From contig NZ_JWLD01000037.1 of the NCBI RefSeq assembly GCF_000813725.1, forward strand, positions 62,001 through 126,000: a stretch of DNA of 64,000 nucleotides, given 5' to 3'. Under the pieces are notes generated by a model. It did no database searches. It had not been told where the DNA came from and saw only the letters and a program-made list of their open reading frames with translations. A program made the translations under genes and the position numbers. Positions 53,164-62,218 of this stretch are shown piece after piece. Source of the DNA: Leisingera sp. ANG-Vp. GTDB lineage: Bacteria > Pseudomonadota > Alphaproteobacteria > Rhodobacterales > Rhodobacteraceae. Every line of letters starts with the position of its first letter. The stretch's first letter is position 1.

Positions 53164-53615
53164 ACCGGTCTCAGCACATCCTTGGCTCCGGCCTTGTGTT
53201 CGCAGTTGGCATCTGGGTTGCCTGGGTCAGCTATACGCAAGCCCCCGCCGAAGCCTTCCTGTTCCCGCGCCTGATTGCATCCGTCTTTGTGGTGCTGGCG
53301 GGCTGGACCTTTGGCAAGGCCGTCCTGGGCCTCAGCAAGGTCGGCTCGGGCATCTCGCGCAGCATGTTCATCAGCATGGTGCCGGGGCTCGTAGTGATGG
53401 CGGTCTATGTCTTCTGGGCCGCCAAGGCGCTGGGGTTCTACACCGCTACCGCCATCGCCTTTTTCATACTGCTGTCGCTCTACGACCCGGCGCCGCATTC
53501 CGAGGGCAAGACCTGGGCCAAGCGCGCACTGATTACAGCCATCTTTGTGGCGGTGATGTACGGCCTCTTTGCCAAGCTGCTGAGCGTCTACACGCCGCGT
53601 GAAATTCTGTTCTGA
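53160..53615 (+). CDS. Tripartite tricarboxylate transporter small membrane subunit (TctB family)
   Basis: A 151-residue membrane protein with four hydrophobic helices (about 9-28, 37-58, 72-92, 122-140), matching TctB in size and layout. The ATG overlaps the tctA stop (ATGA), so translation is coupled. Sequence in this family is weakly conserved and the call rests mostly on position and topology. Confidence 0.88.
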   Translation: MNRSQHILGSGLVFAVGIWVAWVSYTQAPAEAFLFPRLIASVFVVLAGWTFGKAVLGLSKVGSGISRSMFISMVPGLVVMAVYVFWAAKALGFYTATAIAFFILLSLYDPAPHSEGKTWAKRALITAIFVAVMYGLFAKLLSVYTPREILF

Positions 53616-53656
53616 CCGTTTGAGCACGGTCCGAAACCAATAGGGAGGAGAAGAAA

Positions 53657-54616
53657 ATGAAGAAACTGATTGCAAGCGCTGCCATAGCGCTGATGGGCCT
53701 GGCAGGCACCGCCATAGGTGAAGAATATCCGGAACGGCCAATCCTGATGATGGTCTCTTACGGGGCTGGCGGGGCCACCGACTTTCAGGCCCGGATCGTC
53801 ACCATGACCGCGGGCAACGAGGATGCTTTGGGAATGCCCATCGCCATCATCAACAAGCCCGGCGCGGGCGGCCGTGTCGGCTGGAACTGGTTTGCAACGC
53901 AAGCCGATCCGGACGGCTACACCCTGGCGGCCTACAATGTGCCGCATTTCATCGCCCAGTCGATCAAGGGCGGCGTGTCCTATTCCGCAGACAGTTTTGA
54001 GCCCATCGCCAACTGGGGCGCCGACCCGGCGGTCTTTGTCGTGGCGGCTGACAGCCCCTTCAACTCCATGGCCGACGTGGTTGCCCATGCCAAGGAGAAC
54101 CCGGGCAAGCTGACCTTCTCCGGCGCCGGCCTGTTTGTCGGCCACCACATCGCCGCGCTGCAGATCGAAAAGGCGGCTGGCGTGAAGATGGCCTATATCC
54201 CTACCAAGGGCGGCGGCGCGGCAGCGATGAAGGCCGTCATCGCCGGTGAGGTCATGGGCGGTGTCAACAACCTGTCCGATGCCTTCCGCGCGCAGGAAGC
54301 GGGCAACGTCAAGATCCTCGGCGTCGCCGACCTGCAGCGCTCGGACTTCCTGCCGGATGTCCCGACCATGCAGGAGCAGGGGCTGGACGTGGACAATTCC
54401 TCGGTCAATTTTCGCGGCGTGATGGTGCCCAAAGGCACCCCGCAAGAGGTGATCGACGAGCTTGCCGCCACCGTGCCTGAGATGTTCGCCAACCCGCGCG
54501 TCGCCAAGAAGATGCAGGCCGGCGGCTCACCCATGCACATCATGACCCGCGATGAGGTCAAGGAAATGTGGGCCGCACGCGAACAGACGCTCAAGGAACT
54601 TCTGGCCGGGCTCTGA
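53657..54616 (+). CDS. Tripartite tricarboxylate transporter substrate-binding protein (TctC family)
   Basis: A 319-residue periplasmic binding protein. Residues 1-21 form a signal peptide (LIASAAIALMGLAGTAIG). PERPILMMVSYGAGGATDFQAR is the Bug/TctC start, NKPGAGGRVGWNWFATQADPDGYTL is the ligand loop region and FSGAGLFVGHHIA follows. GGAGGAGAAG precedes the start. It completes the TctA-B-C set. Confidence 0.94.
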   Translation: MKKLIASAAIALMGLAGTAIGEEYPERPILMMVSYGAGGATDFQARIVTMTAGNEDALGMPIAIINKPGAGGRVGWNWFATQADPDGYTLAAYNVPHFIAQSIKGGVSYSADSFEPIANWGADPAVFVVAADSPFNSMADVVAHAKENPGKLTFSGAGLFVGHHIAALQIEKAAGVKMAYIPTKGGGAAAMKAVIAGEVMGGVNNLSDAFRAQEAGNVKILGVADLQRSDFLPDVPTMQEQGLDVDNSSVNFRGVMVPKGTPQEVIDELAATVPEMFANPRVAKKMQAGGSPMHIMTRDEVKEMWAAREQTLKELLAGL

Positions 54617-54684
54617 TCCCCACCCTTCCGGCCGAAACCCTCCGGGGCACCGCCCCTGCCCCGGACAATCAATCGAGGAAAGAC

Positions 54685-56106
54685 ATGAACGCTCAGGACG
54701 CACTCGCCTCCGGCATCGCCGAGGTGGAACAGATCGTGGCGCGCGCCCGCACCGCCCAGCAGGCCTTTGAGGCAGGCGGCAGCCAGGCGCTTTATGACAA
54801 GGCAGCTTTGGCAGCAGGCTGGGCCATCATGGAACCCGCCCGCAACCGCGCCCTGGCCGAACTGGCGGTGGAAACCACCGGCCTTGGCAATGTGGCGGAC
54901 AAGATCACCAAGAACCACCGCAAGACGCTGGGCCTGCTGCGCGACATCGCCGGCGTCCAGACCCACGGCATCATCAGCGACGATCCCGAAACCGGCATCA
55001 CCGAGATCATGCGCCCCATCGGCGTTGTCGGAGCCGTTGTCCCCTCGACCAATCCGGCGGCCACGCCCGCCAACAACATCATCAATGCGCTGAAGGGCGG
55101 CAATGCCATCGTGGTGGCCCCCTCGCCCAAGGGAGTCGCTTCCTGCGAGCTGCTGCTGTCCTATATCCATGCGGAGTTTGCCAAGCTGGGCTTGGACCCC
55201 GACCTGGTGCAGATGATCCCTGCACCGGGCTCCAAGGCCAAGACCCAGGCGCTGATGGAGGCCGCCGACCGGGTGATCTGCACCGGCAGCCAGAACAACG
55301 TCCACCGCGCCCAGTCCTGCGGCACCCCCGCAGTTGCCGTCGGCGCCGGCAATGTGACCGTGATCGTGGATGAGACCGCAGACCTGGCGGATGCCGCAGC
55401 CAAGATCACCGCATCAAAATGTTTCGACAATGCCACTTCCTGTTCCTCGGAGAACTCCGTCGTGGTGGTTGATGCCATCTATGACCGCTTCATTGCTGCA
55501 CTCGCTCAGGAAGGCGGCGCATTGGTGCCCGAAGCCGAGGCCGCAGGCATCATTGCCAAGCTCTGGCCGGACGGCCACCTGAACCGCGAAGTCATCGCCC
55601 AGGACGCGGAAAAAATGCTCACCGCATTGGATATGTCCGGCAAAGTCCCCGCAGACACCAAATATCTGGCGGTGGAGACCAAGGGCATCGGTCCGGACCA
55701 CCCGCTGTCCGGTGAAAAGCTGAGCCGTATTCTGGCCGTCTACCGCGCCGCTGACTTCGCGGATGCCAAAGCCACCGCCGGCCGCATCCTCGACCATCAA
55801 GGCGCTGGCCACTCCATCGGCATTCACACCGCCCGGGATGAACGCGCGGTGCAAATGGGCCGCGACATGCCCACCTGCCGTGTCATCGTCAACCAGGCCC
55901 ATACTTTTGCCACCGGCGGCGCCTTCACCAACGGCATGCCGTTTTCCCTGTCGATGGGCTGCGGCAGCTGGGGCGGCAATTCGATCGACACCAACCTCAA
56001 CTGGCGCCACTTCGTGCAGAGCACCAAGATCGTGCGCGAAATCCCCTCCCGCGAACCGGCACTGGAGGAGGTCTTTGCCGGCTACTGGGCGGAGGCAGGC
56101 CAATGA
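54685..56106 (+). CDS. sauS: Acylating sulfoacetaldehyde dehydrogenase (SauS-like)
   Basis: A 473-residue CoA-acylating aldehyde dehydrogenase. PIGVVGAVVPSTNPAATPAN and NALKGGNAIVVAPSPKGV are cofactor motifs, and the catalytic Cys is in FDNATSCSSENSVVVVDA. SauS reduces sulfoacetyl-CoA to sulfoacetaldehyde in sulfoacetate catabolism. The pairing with a SauT-like ligase, a carrier and a repressor matches that pathway, although xsc is not here. Other acylating ALDHs (acetaldehyde, propanal) are alternatives. The start has GAGGAAAGAC before the ATG. Confidence 0.8.
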   Translation: MNAQDALASGIAEVEQIVARARTAQQAFEAGGSQALYDKAALAAGWAIMEPARNRALAELAVETTGLGNVADKITKNHRKTLGLLRDIAGVQTHGIISDDPETGITEIMRPIGVVGAVVPSTNPAATPANNIINALKGGNAIVVAPSPKGVASCELLLSYIHAEFAKLGLDPDLVQMIPAPGSKAKTQALMEAADRVICTGSQNNVHRAQSCGTPAVAVGAGNVTVIVDETADLADAAAKITASKCFDNATSCSSENSVVVVDAIYDRFIAALAQEGGALVPEAEAAGIIAKLWPDGHLNREVIAQDAEKMLTALDMSGKVPADTKYLAVETKGIGPDHPLSGEKLSRILAVYRAADFADAKATAGRILDHQGAGHSIGIHTARDERAVQMGRDMPTCRVIVNQAHTFATGGAFTNGMPFSLSMGCGSWGGNSIDTNLNWRHFVQSTKIVREIPSREPALEEVFAGYWAEAGQ

Positions 56107-57599
56107 TGGAACCGCCCAAGGGAACCATCCGCGACTGGCTCGACACACGCGCAGAGGAAGGCGGCACCGGCTTTGTCTTCCCCGACGGCGCGCCGGACCT
56201 AAGCTGGCCCGAGCTGCGCGATACGGCCCGGGACATCGCCCGCGCGCTGACCGCCAAGGGCATTGCCAAGGGTGAAAGCATCGCCATCCTGCACCCCAAC
56301 GGGCGCGAGGCGCTGGAATGCCTGTTCGGCGTGCTCTACGGCGGCTTCCGCGCCACCATGATCAATCTGGTCGCAGGCACCAGCGCCGTCTCCTACGCGC
56401 TGCAGCACAGCGGTGCCCGCTTTGCCTTTGTGCACGCCAGCCAAACCGGGCTTTTCGAGCAGACTGCCGACCTGTCTTCCATCTCCCCTTTCGACAGGTC
56501 GGCAGCAACCGGTTGTCCGCCGGCAGAGCTGCACCCGCTCTCTGCCGGCGACCACGCTTTGCTGATGTACACCTCCGGCACCACCGGCCGCCCCAAAGGC
56601 GTGGTGCATACCCACGCCAGCCTGCTGGCGGGCGGCTGGACCACCGCTGTGGCACATGAGCTTACCGCTCAGGACCGCGGTCTCTGCGTCTTGCCGATCT
56701 ACCACATCAACGGGCTCTGCGTGACGGTGATGGGCACGCTGATCTCCGGCGGCTCACTGGCGATGTGCGAGCGTTTCTCTGCCAGCCGCTTCTGGGCCCA
56801 CGCCGGTTGGTCGCAGGCCACCTGGTTTTCGGTGGTCCCTACTATCATCTCGCACCTTTTGCACTCTGAACTCGACCCAGTCGACAGCACCCGCACCCGC
56901 ATCCGGTTCGGCCGCTCAGCGTCGTCGGCGCTGGCCCCCGACGTGCAGCGCGCGTTTGAGGACCGCTTCGGCATGCCGATCATCGAGACCATGGGCCTGA
57001 CGGAAACCGCCGCCCAGATCCTGTCCAACCCGCTGCCTCCGGGCACCCGCAAGATCGGCTCGCCCGGCATCGCCTATGGCAACGAAATCGCCATCCTCGA
57101 TGCAAATCAGAACCCTGTCACCGATGGCAGCGAAGGCGAGCTGGCCGTGCGCGGCCCCAATGTAATGCTGGAGTACCTCAGCAATCCCGAGGCCACCGCC
57201 GGAACCTTCACTGCGGATGGCTGGCTGCGCACCGGCGATTTGGGACGCATCGATGCGGACGGCTATGTCTTTGTCACCGGCCGCCTCAAGGAGCTGATCA
57301 TCAAGGGCGGCGAAAACATCGCCCCGCGCGAGATCGACGAGGCGCTCTACTCCCACCCCGACGTGATCGAAGCCGCCGCCTTCGGCCGCCCCTGCAAGAG
57401 CTACGGAGAGACGGTGGAAGCAGCCGTCAAGATCCGCAACGGCTCCAGCCTGACGCCTCTGGAGCTGATCGAGATCTGCCACAGCCAGCTCGGCAAATTC
57501 AAATCCCCGGATGAGGTGCACTTCCTGGCAGAACTGCCCAAGGGACCGTCGGGCAAAATCCAGCGCAACAAGATCCTGGGAGAGATCGAAGGCCGGTAA
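56103..57599 (+). CDS. sauT: Sulfoacetate-CoA ligase (SauT-like), AMP-forming acyl-CoA synthetase family
   Basis: A 498-residue ANL-superfamily ligase. MYTSGTTGRPKGVVHTHASL is the phosphate loop, MGLTETAAQILSNPL the A5 region, TADGWLRTGDLGRIDADGYV A7/A8 and ELIIKGGENIAPREID the hinge, with the catalytic Lys in GPSGKIQRNKIL. In the SauST pathway it would activate sulfoacetate to sulfoacetyl-CoA. Specificity is inferred from context. It overlaps sauS by four bases and ends the operon ahead of three inverted repeats. Confidence 0.8.
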   Translation: MMEPPKGTIRDWLDTRAEEGGTGFVFPDGAPDLSWPELRDTARDIARALTAKGIAKGESIAILHPNGREALECLFGVLYGGFRATMINLVAGTSAVSYALQHSGARFAFVHASQTGLFEQTADLSSISPFDRSAATGCPPAELHPLSAGDHALLMYTSGTTGRPKGVVHTHASLLAGGWTTAVAHELTAQDRGLCVLPIYHINGLCVTVMGTLISGGSLAMCERFSASRFWAHAGWSQATWFSVVPTIISHLLHSELDPVDSTRTRIRFGRSASSALAPDVQRAFEDRFGMPIIETMGLTETAAQILSNPLPPGTRKIGSPGIAYGNEIAILDANQNPVTDGSEGELAVRGPNVMLEYLSNPEATAGTFTADGWLRTGDLGRIDADGYVFVTGRLKELIIKGGENIAPREIDEALYSHPDVIEAAAFGRPCKSYGETVEAAVKIRNGSSLTPLELIEICHSQLGKFKSPDEVHFLAELPKGPSGKIQRNKILGEIEGR

Positions 57600-57630
57600 C
57601 GGCCTTCAATAAGTCAGCACCTGTCCCCCA

Positions 57631-57671
57631 ATGTTTCGCGCGCGAAACATCCGGTCAGCAGTGCTGACCGG
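57631..57671. repeat. Two adjacent palindromes downstream of sauT
   Basis: A perfect 20-bp palindrome, ATGTTTCGCG/CGCGAAACAT (57631-57650), is followed directly by CCGGTCAGCA-G-TGCTGACCGG (57651-57671). The first contains TGTTTC and GAAACA half-sites like parS, but with a 6-bp instead of 4-bp spacer. They may terminate the convergent operons. Confidence 0.7.
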
Positions 57672-57674
57672 TCC

Positions 57675-57746
57675 GCCGTGCGTCCGCACGGCGCCGGGCC
57701 CAACGGGGGACGGTGTTCCAAAGGAGCACCGGAAACGGGCGGGAGC
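57675..57746. repeat. Structured intergenic repeat, copy 2
   Basis: A stem GCCGTGCG/CGCACGGC (57675-57692) is followed by GGCCCAACGGG (57697-57707), an 8-bp hairpin GGTGTTCC/GGAGCACC (57712-57730) and CGGGCGGGAGC (57736-57746). The architecture and both flanks match 14873-14945; the hairpin arms differ but still pair. Confidence 0.75.
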
Positions 57747-57772
57747 CCCCCGCCGCAGTTGAGCGCGAGGCT

Positions 57773-58594
57773 TCAGTCCAGCCCCTCATAGCGGGCATTG
57801 GCTTCCTTCAGTGTTGCCTTCAGCCCCTTCTCGATGGTCGACTTCGAAAACTCTTCATACTCCGGCACCGGGTTTGCCCCCATGATGGCGACCTGTTCCA
57901 GATAGTAGTCTGTGGCGGTCTTCAGCCCCTGCATCTCGTAGACGCGGTTCAGATACATCTTGTGCATCCGCTGCATCTCCCGCGGCATCCGCGCCATCAG
58001 CAGAGCTTTCTTATGGGTCGCCTCCTTCAGCTCCTCCAGCGGCACCACATCAGTGATCAGCCCCATCTCCTTGGCCTCCGCCGCGGTCAGCTCACGCCCC
58101 GTCAGCAGCAGGTCCTTGGCGGTTTTCATGTTCACCAGCCAGGGCAGGAACATGCAGTGGCCGGAGATACCGTAACGCACCTCGTTATAGCCGATGCGGG
58201 TATCGTCCGAGGCAATGGTGATGTCACAGAACAGGCTCAGCTCAAACCCCTTGCCAATGGCGATGGAATTCACGGAGGCAATCACCGGCTTGGTCACCCG
58301 CCAGGGGGTGGTGAACTCGTCGAACTGCTTGAAGTAATGGGCGCGGTATTCGTAAACCGAGGAGCGGTCCTCCTCGGCGTCTTCATCCAGATCATGGCCC
58401 GCACAGAAGCCGCGGCCTGCACCCTGGATCACGATCACATTGACGTCGTCATCGGCATCTGCACGCTCCAGCCCGGCCTGCAGTTCGGCAATCAGCTTGA
58501 GGTTCATCGCGTTCAGCTTTTCCGGCCGGTTCAGCGTCAGCCAGCAGATGTGGTCGGCATCCACTTCATAGATCAGGTGGGTGTAGTCGGTCAT
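57773..58594 (-). CDS. Enoyl-CoA hydratase/isomerase family protein
   Basis: A 273-residue crotonase. ICWLTLNRPEKLNAMNLKLI, GRGFCAGHDL (oxyanion hole) and SVNSIAIGKGFELSLFCDI are conserved, with RIGYNEVRYGISGHCMFLPW at the active-site loop. The Glu pattern differs from classical fatty-acid hydratases, so it may handle an unusual acyl-CoA. It lies three bases after the NDP-forming acyl-CoA synthetase and is likely in the same butyrobetaine/carnitine-type pathway. Stop at the left; start ATG with upstream AAGGCTGAG. Confidence 0.9.
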   Translation of the reverse strand: MTDYTHLIYEVDADHICWLTLNRPEKLNAMNLKLIAELQAGLERADADDDVNVIVIQGAGRGFCAGHDLDEDAEEDRSSVYEYRAHYFKQFDEFTTPWRVTKPVIASVNSIAIGKGFELSLFCDITIASDDTRIGYNEVRYGISGHCMFLPWLVNMKTAKDLLLTGRELTAAEAKEMGLITDVVPLEELKEATHKKALLMARMPREMQRMHKMYLNRVYEMQGLKTATDYYLEQVAIMGANPVPEYEEFSKSTIEKGLKATLKEANARYEGLD

Positions 58595-58597
58595 GTC

Positions 58598-60655
58598 TCA
58601 GCCTTTCAGGGTCAGGACCGCATCGGCAATAACCGCGCGGGTTTGGGTGAGCAGCAGCGGGTTCACTTCCAGCTCCGCAATTTCGATGTTCTCAGAAGCA
58701 AAGGCGCAAACCGCTTCGATGGCGGCCAGCGTTGCAGCAAGATCCGCTGCAGGCCGCCCCCGGTAGCCGAGGATCAGCGGCGCAAGTTTCAATCCTTTCA
58801 AAGCCGCTTCGATCTCCGGCCGCTGCACAGGCAGGATCAGGGTGGCGGTGTCCTGCATCAGCTCCACAGCAATACCGCCAATGGCCAGCGTCAGGGTCAG
58901 GCCGATATCCGGCACATGGCGGATGCCAACAAGCAGTTCGCCAACGGGATCCTGGATCATTTCCTCGATCAGGAAACCTTCTGCCTCAAGATTTTGTTCA
59001 GCGAGGCGCTCTGCCATGGTGCTGATTGCAGCAGACAGGTCTTCCGGCGCAATGTTCAGAGCGACAGCACCCGCCTCGGTCTTGTGCAGCAGACCCGGCA
59101 CGATGGCTTTCACGGCACAAATGCAGGGGATCTCAGGCAAGTTGCCAGGGCCATCGGCAACCCACCGGCGCGGCACATCGAGGCCGCTTTCAGCAAGCCA
59201 GGATTTAGCTTCCGCTTCACTCAGCGTCCCGCCCGGCGGAACCGCCGGGCAATGCCCGGCCGCACTCAGGAGCATGGCGCCAGGATCCAGTGCCTCCCGC
59301 ATAGCCCCGTACCGCGCGGCATGGGCCACCGCCCGCAGCCCGTCCTCGATCCCCTGCAAAGGTGCCATGCCGCTGGCAATCATCCGCTCGCGCACCGCGC
59401 GCGGCAGCGCTTCGGCCAGGGTGTTGACGAAGGCCGCCGGGCGGTTCCCCTTGGCTTCGGCCAAAGCACCGGTGGTGGCATCCCAGGTCGACATGTCCCA
59501 GCCGCCTTCTGGCGGGTAGCACATCACCTGCGCGAACAAATCATAATCGTCCTGCGCAAAGGCCTGATAGATCGGCAGCTGATCACCCTGCGGCCAGCCA
59601 TGGGCGTCGGAAATATCCAGCGGGTTCGCGGGGCCGACATAGGCCGGCAATGCCGCATCGATGGCGGGCGCAGTTTCCAACGAGGGCGGCACCATCTGCA
59701 GGCCTGCTTTCTCGGCAATATCCCCTCCTAGAACGGCGTATGAGCCCGATGAGGTGATAAAGCCGGTTTTTAGCCCCTTGGGAATGGGGGTGTAGCTCAG
59801 CATCTTTACGGTTTCGATGGCTTCGGAAGGCGTCGTCACCTCAATCCAGCCAAAGCGGCGGAACAGGGCTGAGGCCACCGCAGCGTCCCCCGACAAAGAC
59901 GCCGTATGCGACTGCGCCGCGCGGGTGCCCGCTTCGCTTCGGCCGCCTTTGATGGCCACAACCGGGGTGCCCTTGCGGGCAGCCTTGGCAGCGGCCTGCG
60001 AGAGTTTCACCGCATCGGAAATTCCCTCGAAATAGACATTCACCGCGGTCACCCGGCTGTCGTCCAGCACCGCGTCCAGCATGTCGGCAACACTCACCAT
60101 CGCCTGGTTGCCAAGCCCGATCATATAGGCGATGGGCTGCGAGCGGTCAGCGCAGCCAAGGTCACTCAGGTAGGCACCGCCGTTGGAGATCACCGCTACG
60201 CCCTTTTGCGGCGCGTGATTGCCGAAGTGATCCATCATGAAGGCGTTGCCATCGAGGAAGTTGGCAATTCCGGGGCAGTTGGGGCCGATCACCGGCATCT
60301 CTCCAGCGGCCGCAACCAGCTCGGCCTGCCGTGCGGCGCCATCGGCGCTTTCGGAGAAGCCGGAGGTGATGCAGACCACCCCGCCGCAGCCGCGTTCCGC
60401 CAGAGCGCGCACGCTTTCAATCACCGCCTCCTTTGGGATCACCAGGATAGCGATATCCGGCGCCCAAGGGAGGTCATCTGCAGAAGGCACACATCGGAGG
60501 TCAGCGATTTCTGCCCGTTTGGGGTTCACTGCGATGGCCTCGCCCGTGAAGCCATTGGCCTTCATATACTCAATCGCAGGTGCAACACCGCCGCCGCCGA
60601 ACCAGGCAACACGGGCTGGGTTCAGCATCCGTTTCAAACGATCCGCTTTGGTCAC
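58598..60655 (-). CDS. NDP-forming acyl-CoA synthetase (acetate-CoA ligase family)
   Basis: 685 residues joining CoA-binding, ligase-CoA and ATP-grasp domains. AGEMPVIGPNCPGIANFL, the swinging histidine in AAQSHTASLSGDAAV, and the ATP-grasp segment CAVKAIVPGLLHKTEAGAVAL mark the three. Such enzymes activate unusual carboxylates, including carnitine-type acids in some bacteria (inference here). It overlaps the truncated alcohol dehydrogenase fragment by four bases and precedes the hydratase. Confidence 0.92.
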   Translation of the reverse strand: MTKADRLKRMLNPARVAWFGGGGVAPAIEYMKANGFTGEAIAVNPKRAEIADLRCVPSADDLPWAPDIAILVIPKEAVIESVRALAERGCGGVVCITSGFSESADGAARQAELVAAAGEMPVIGPNCPGIANFLDGNAFMMDHFGNHAPQKGVAVISNGGAYLSDLGCADRSQPIAYMIGLGNQAMVSVADMLDAVLDDSRVTAVNVYFEGISDAVKLSQAAAKAARKGTPVVAIKGGRSEAGTRAAQSHTASLSGDAAVASALFRRFGWIEVTTPSEAIETVKMLSYTPIPKGLKTGFITSSGSYAVLGGDIAEKAGLQMVPPSLETAPAIDAALPAYVGPANPLDISDAHGWPQGDQLPIYQAFAQDDYDLFAQVMCYPPEGGWDMSTWDATTGALAEAKGNRPAAFVNTLAEALPRAVRERMIASGMAPLQGIEDGLRAVAHAARYGAMREALDPGAMLLSAAGHCPAVPPGGTLSEAEAKSWLAESGLDVPRRWVADGPGNLPEIPCICAVKAIVPGLLHKTEAGAVALNIAPEDLSAAISTMAERLAEQNLEAEGFLIEEMIQDPVGELLVGIRHVPDIGLTLTLAIGGIAVELMQDTATLILPVQRPEIEAALKGLKLAPLILGYRGRPAADLAATLAAIEAVCAFASENIEIAELEVNPLLLTQTRAVIADAVLTLKG

Positions 60656-60930
60656 AGGCTGTACTCCGCTACTGGTTTGCCCAACACGTCCGGGCCGGCC
60701 CGGCCGCCCACAGCGGCAATGCCCTCGTCACTGCCGCCTCCATCAGCGTTCGAAAGGCGGAAACAGGCGGCCCGGGTGCTGATGCCGAAGCTGGTCAGGC
60801 CTGCGGCGGTCACTTGGACCAGCACCGCTCCGGGGCCTGGCGGAGGCACCGGCAGACCGGTGCGGAATCTCAGGCACTGCCGCCCGCCACGGCCGGCCAG
60901 ATGCACGGCAGCCATGTGTTCCGGGATCAT
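60652..60930 (-). pseudogene. N-terminal fragment of a medium-chain (zinc-type) alcohol dehydrogenase
   Basis: 92 codons. MAAVHLAGRGGRQCLRFRTGLPVPPPGPGAVLVQVTAAGL (two blocks) matches the N terminus of quinone-oxidoreductase or zinc-alcohol dehydrogenases, and the end (GPDVLGKPVAEYSL) resembles their GADVxGxVVAxG block. The catalytic and Rossmann domains are missing. Both ends overlap neighbours by four bases (ATGA), so the frame has been retained in the operon despite truncation. A small independent protein cannot be excluded. Confidence 0.65.
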
Positions 60931-62114
60931 GGCTGCACCTCTTGTTCTGCCTCGGCGCGGAACTGCCTCAGGAGGGTGCGGATGCGGGAATGCAGGTCGT
61001 CGCGGTCGGAGTAGATGCCTTCAATGAACCGCGTGCCGCCCTTGGCGTCATACCCGGCCCGCCCGTGCAAAGCCCGGCGGTTGTCAAAGGCCAGCAGGTC
61101 GCCGGGCTCATAGCGGAACACCATTTCATAACGCGGATCCTGCGCCCGAGCGCAGAAGGCGCGGTAGGCCCTGTAGGCGCGGGCCTGCACCTCCAGCGGC
61201 GCCTTTAGCGGCGCCCGCAGAAAAGTGTTGTAGCGCACACCGGTGATGTTTCCCCTGGCGTCCGTTTCTACCACCGGGCCGCTGGCCCGGTAGTCTGAGC
61301 GGCGGGCACGGTTCGAGTACTGCCAAACATCTGTCACCAGCGAGTGGAAATGCTCAGGCTCCGCCACCCGCATGTCCTCGGCAACCCGGTAGGCGTCCAC
61401 ATAGATCCCCTCGCCGCCCGTTGCGGTGTTATCCCGCGTGTAAAGGAACTGCAGCCCGTGCGGGGTTTCCCGTGTCGGCATGTCGATATGCTGCAGCAGC
61501 TTGTCGGGGGTAAAGGCCTGACTGTCCGGGTCGTCCTTGATCTCCAGCACATATTGGCGGCCGAAATTGCTTTCGCGCACCGGGCCGATGCGGGTGACAA
61601 TCTCCTCAAGCAGCCCGTCCCGCTGCGGCAGTCCGCGCAGACGGGCCACGCCGTAGTCGCGCAAGGCCTCCAGCCATTGCAAAAACACGCGCGGGTCTTC
61701 CAGCGCCTTGAGGCCACCAAACGTCGGCGGCTCGGGCAGATCCTCACCGCGCCACAGGATGGGCGGTGCAGGCTCTTCCTCGCCAAACCAGGCAGTGCCG
61801 CGCAGCCAGCCGGGATGATAAGCGCTGGCGGTCCCGTCGGAGAAGCGCACTTCCACCGCTCCGCTGTCCAGGATTTCTGCCCCGGCAATGGCGACATCGG
61901 CGGCGATACCGTTCGGAGAGATGCACATCTCCCGCGCCTTGGGATGGATCGTCGCCGCATCGGGGCTGTTTTCCCGCAGCAGCAGCACATGGTGCCGGCT
62001 GGCCTGGCCATCCGACCAGGCCACCTCCAGCGCCTCGCCCGAGTGCTGCAAGTGCTCCGCATGGTGATCAACCGGCCAGACTTCAAAGTCCGGCGTCCAA
62101 GGCAGCTCGGTCAT
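60927..62114 (-). CDS. Gamma-butyrobetaine dioxygenase-type 2-oxoglutarate oxygenase
   Basis: A 395-residue Fe(II)/2-oxoglutarate dioxygenase. The N-terminal ~90 residues resemble the DUF971-type zinc domain of butyrobetaine hydroxylases. The facial triad is HID in LLQHIDMPTRETPHGLQFLY and the distal His in FDNRRALHGRAGYD; TRFIEGIYSDRDDLHSRIR carries the 2-oxoglutarate-binding Arg. The expected reaction is gamma-butyrobetaine to carnitine. A related betaine or trimethyllysine hydroxylase is the alternative. Confidence 0.88.
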   Translation of the reverse strand: MTELPWTPDFEVWPVDHHAEHLQHSGEALEVAWSDGQASRHHVLLLRENSPDAATIHPKAREMCISPNGIAADVAIAGAEILDSGAVEVRFSDGTASAYHPGWLRGTAWFGEEEPAPPILWRGEDLPEPPTFGGLKALEDPRVFLQWLEALRDYGVARLRGLPQRDGLLEEIVTRIGPVRESNFGRQYVLEIKDDPDSQAFTPDKLLQHIDMPTRETPHGLQFLYTRDNTATGGEGIYVDAYRVAEDMRVAEPEHFHSLVTDVWQYSNRARRSDYRASGPVVETDARGNITGVRYNTFLRAPLKAPLEVQARAYRAYRAFCARAQDPRYEMVFRYEPGDLLAFDNRRALHGRAGYDAKGGTRFIEGIYSDRDDLHSRIRTLLRQFRAEAEQEVQP

Positions 62115-62218
62115 GTTTTCTCCTCCGCTTGCAGAGGATGTTAGAAACCGCGCGTCAAATCTGCTTGACCTGGTTTTGCACTTTTCTAACGTGAATTAAC
62201 AAACTGTCATGAGCCTCC

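Noticed and set aside
57631-57650. Chromosomal parS site
   Set aside because: The spacer between half-sites is 6 bp rather than 4, and the site adjoins other hairpins between convergent genes; kept only as a finding to check.
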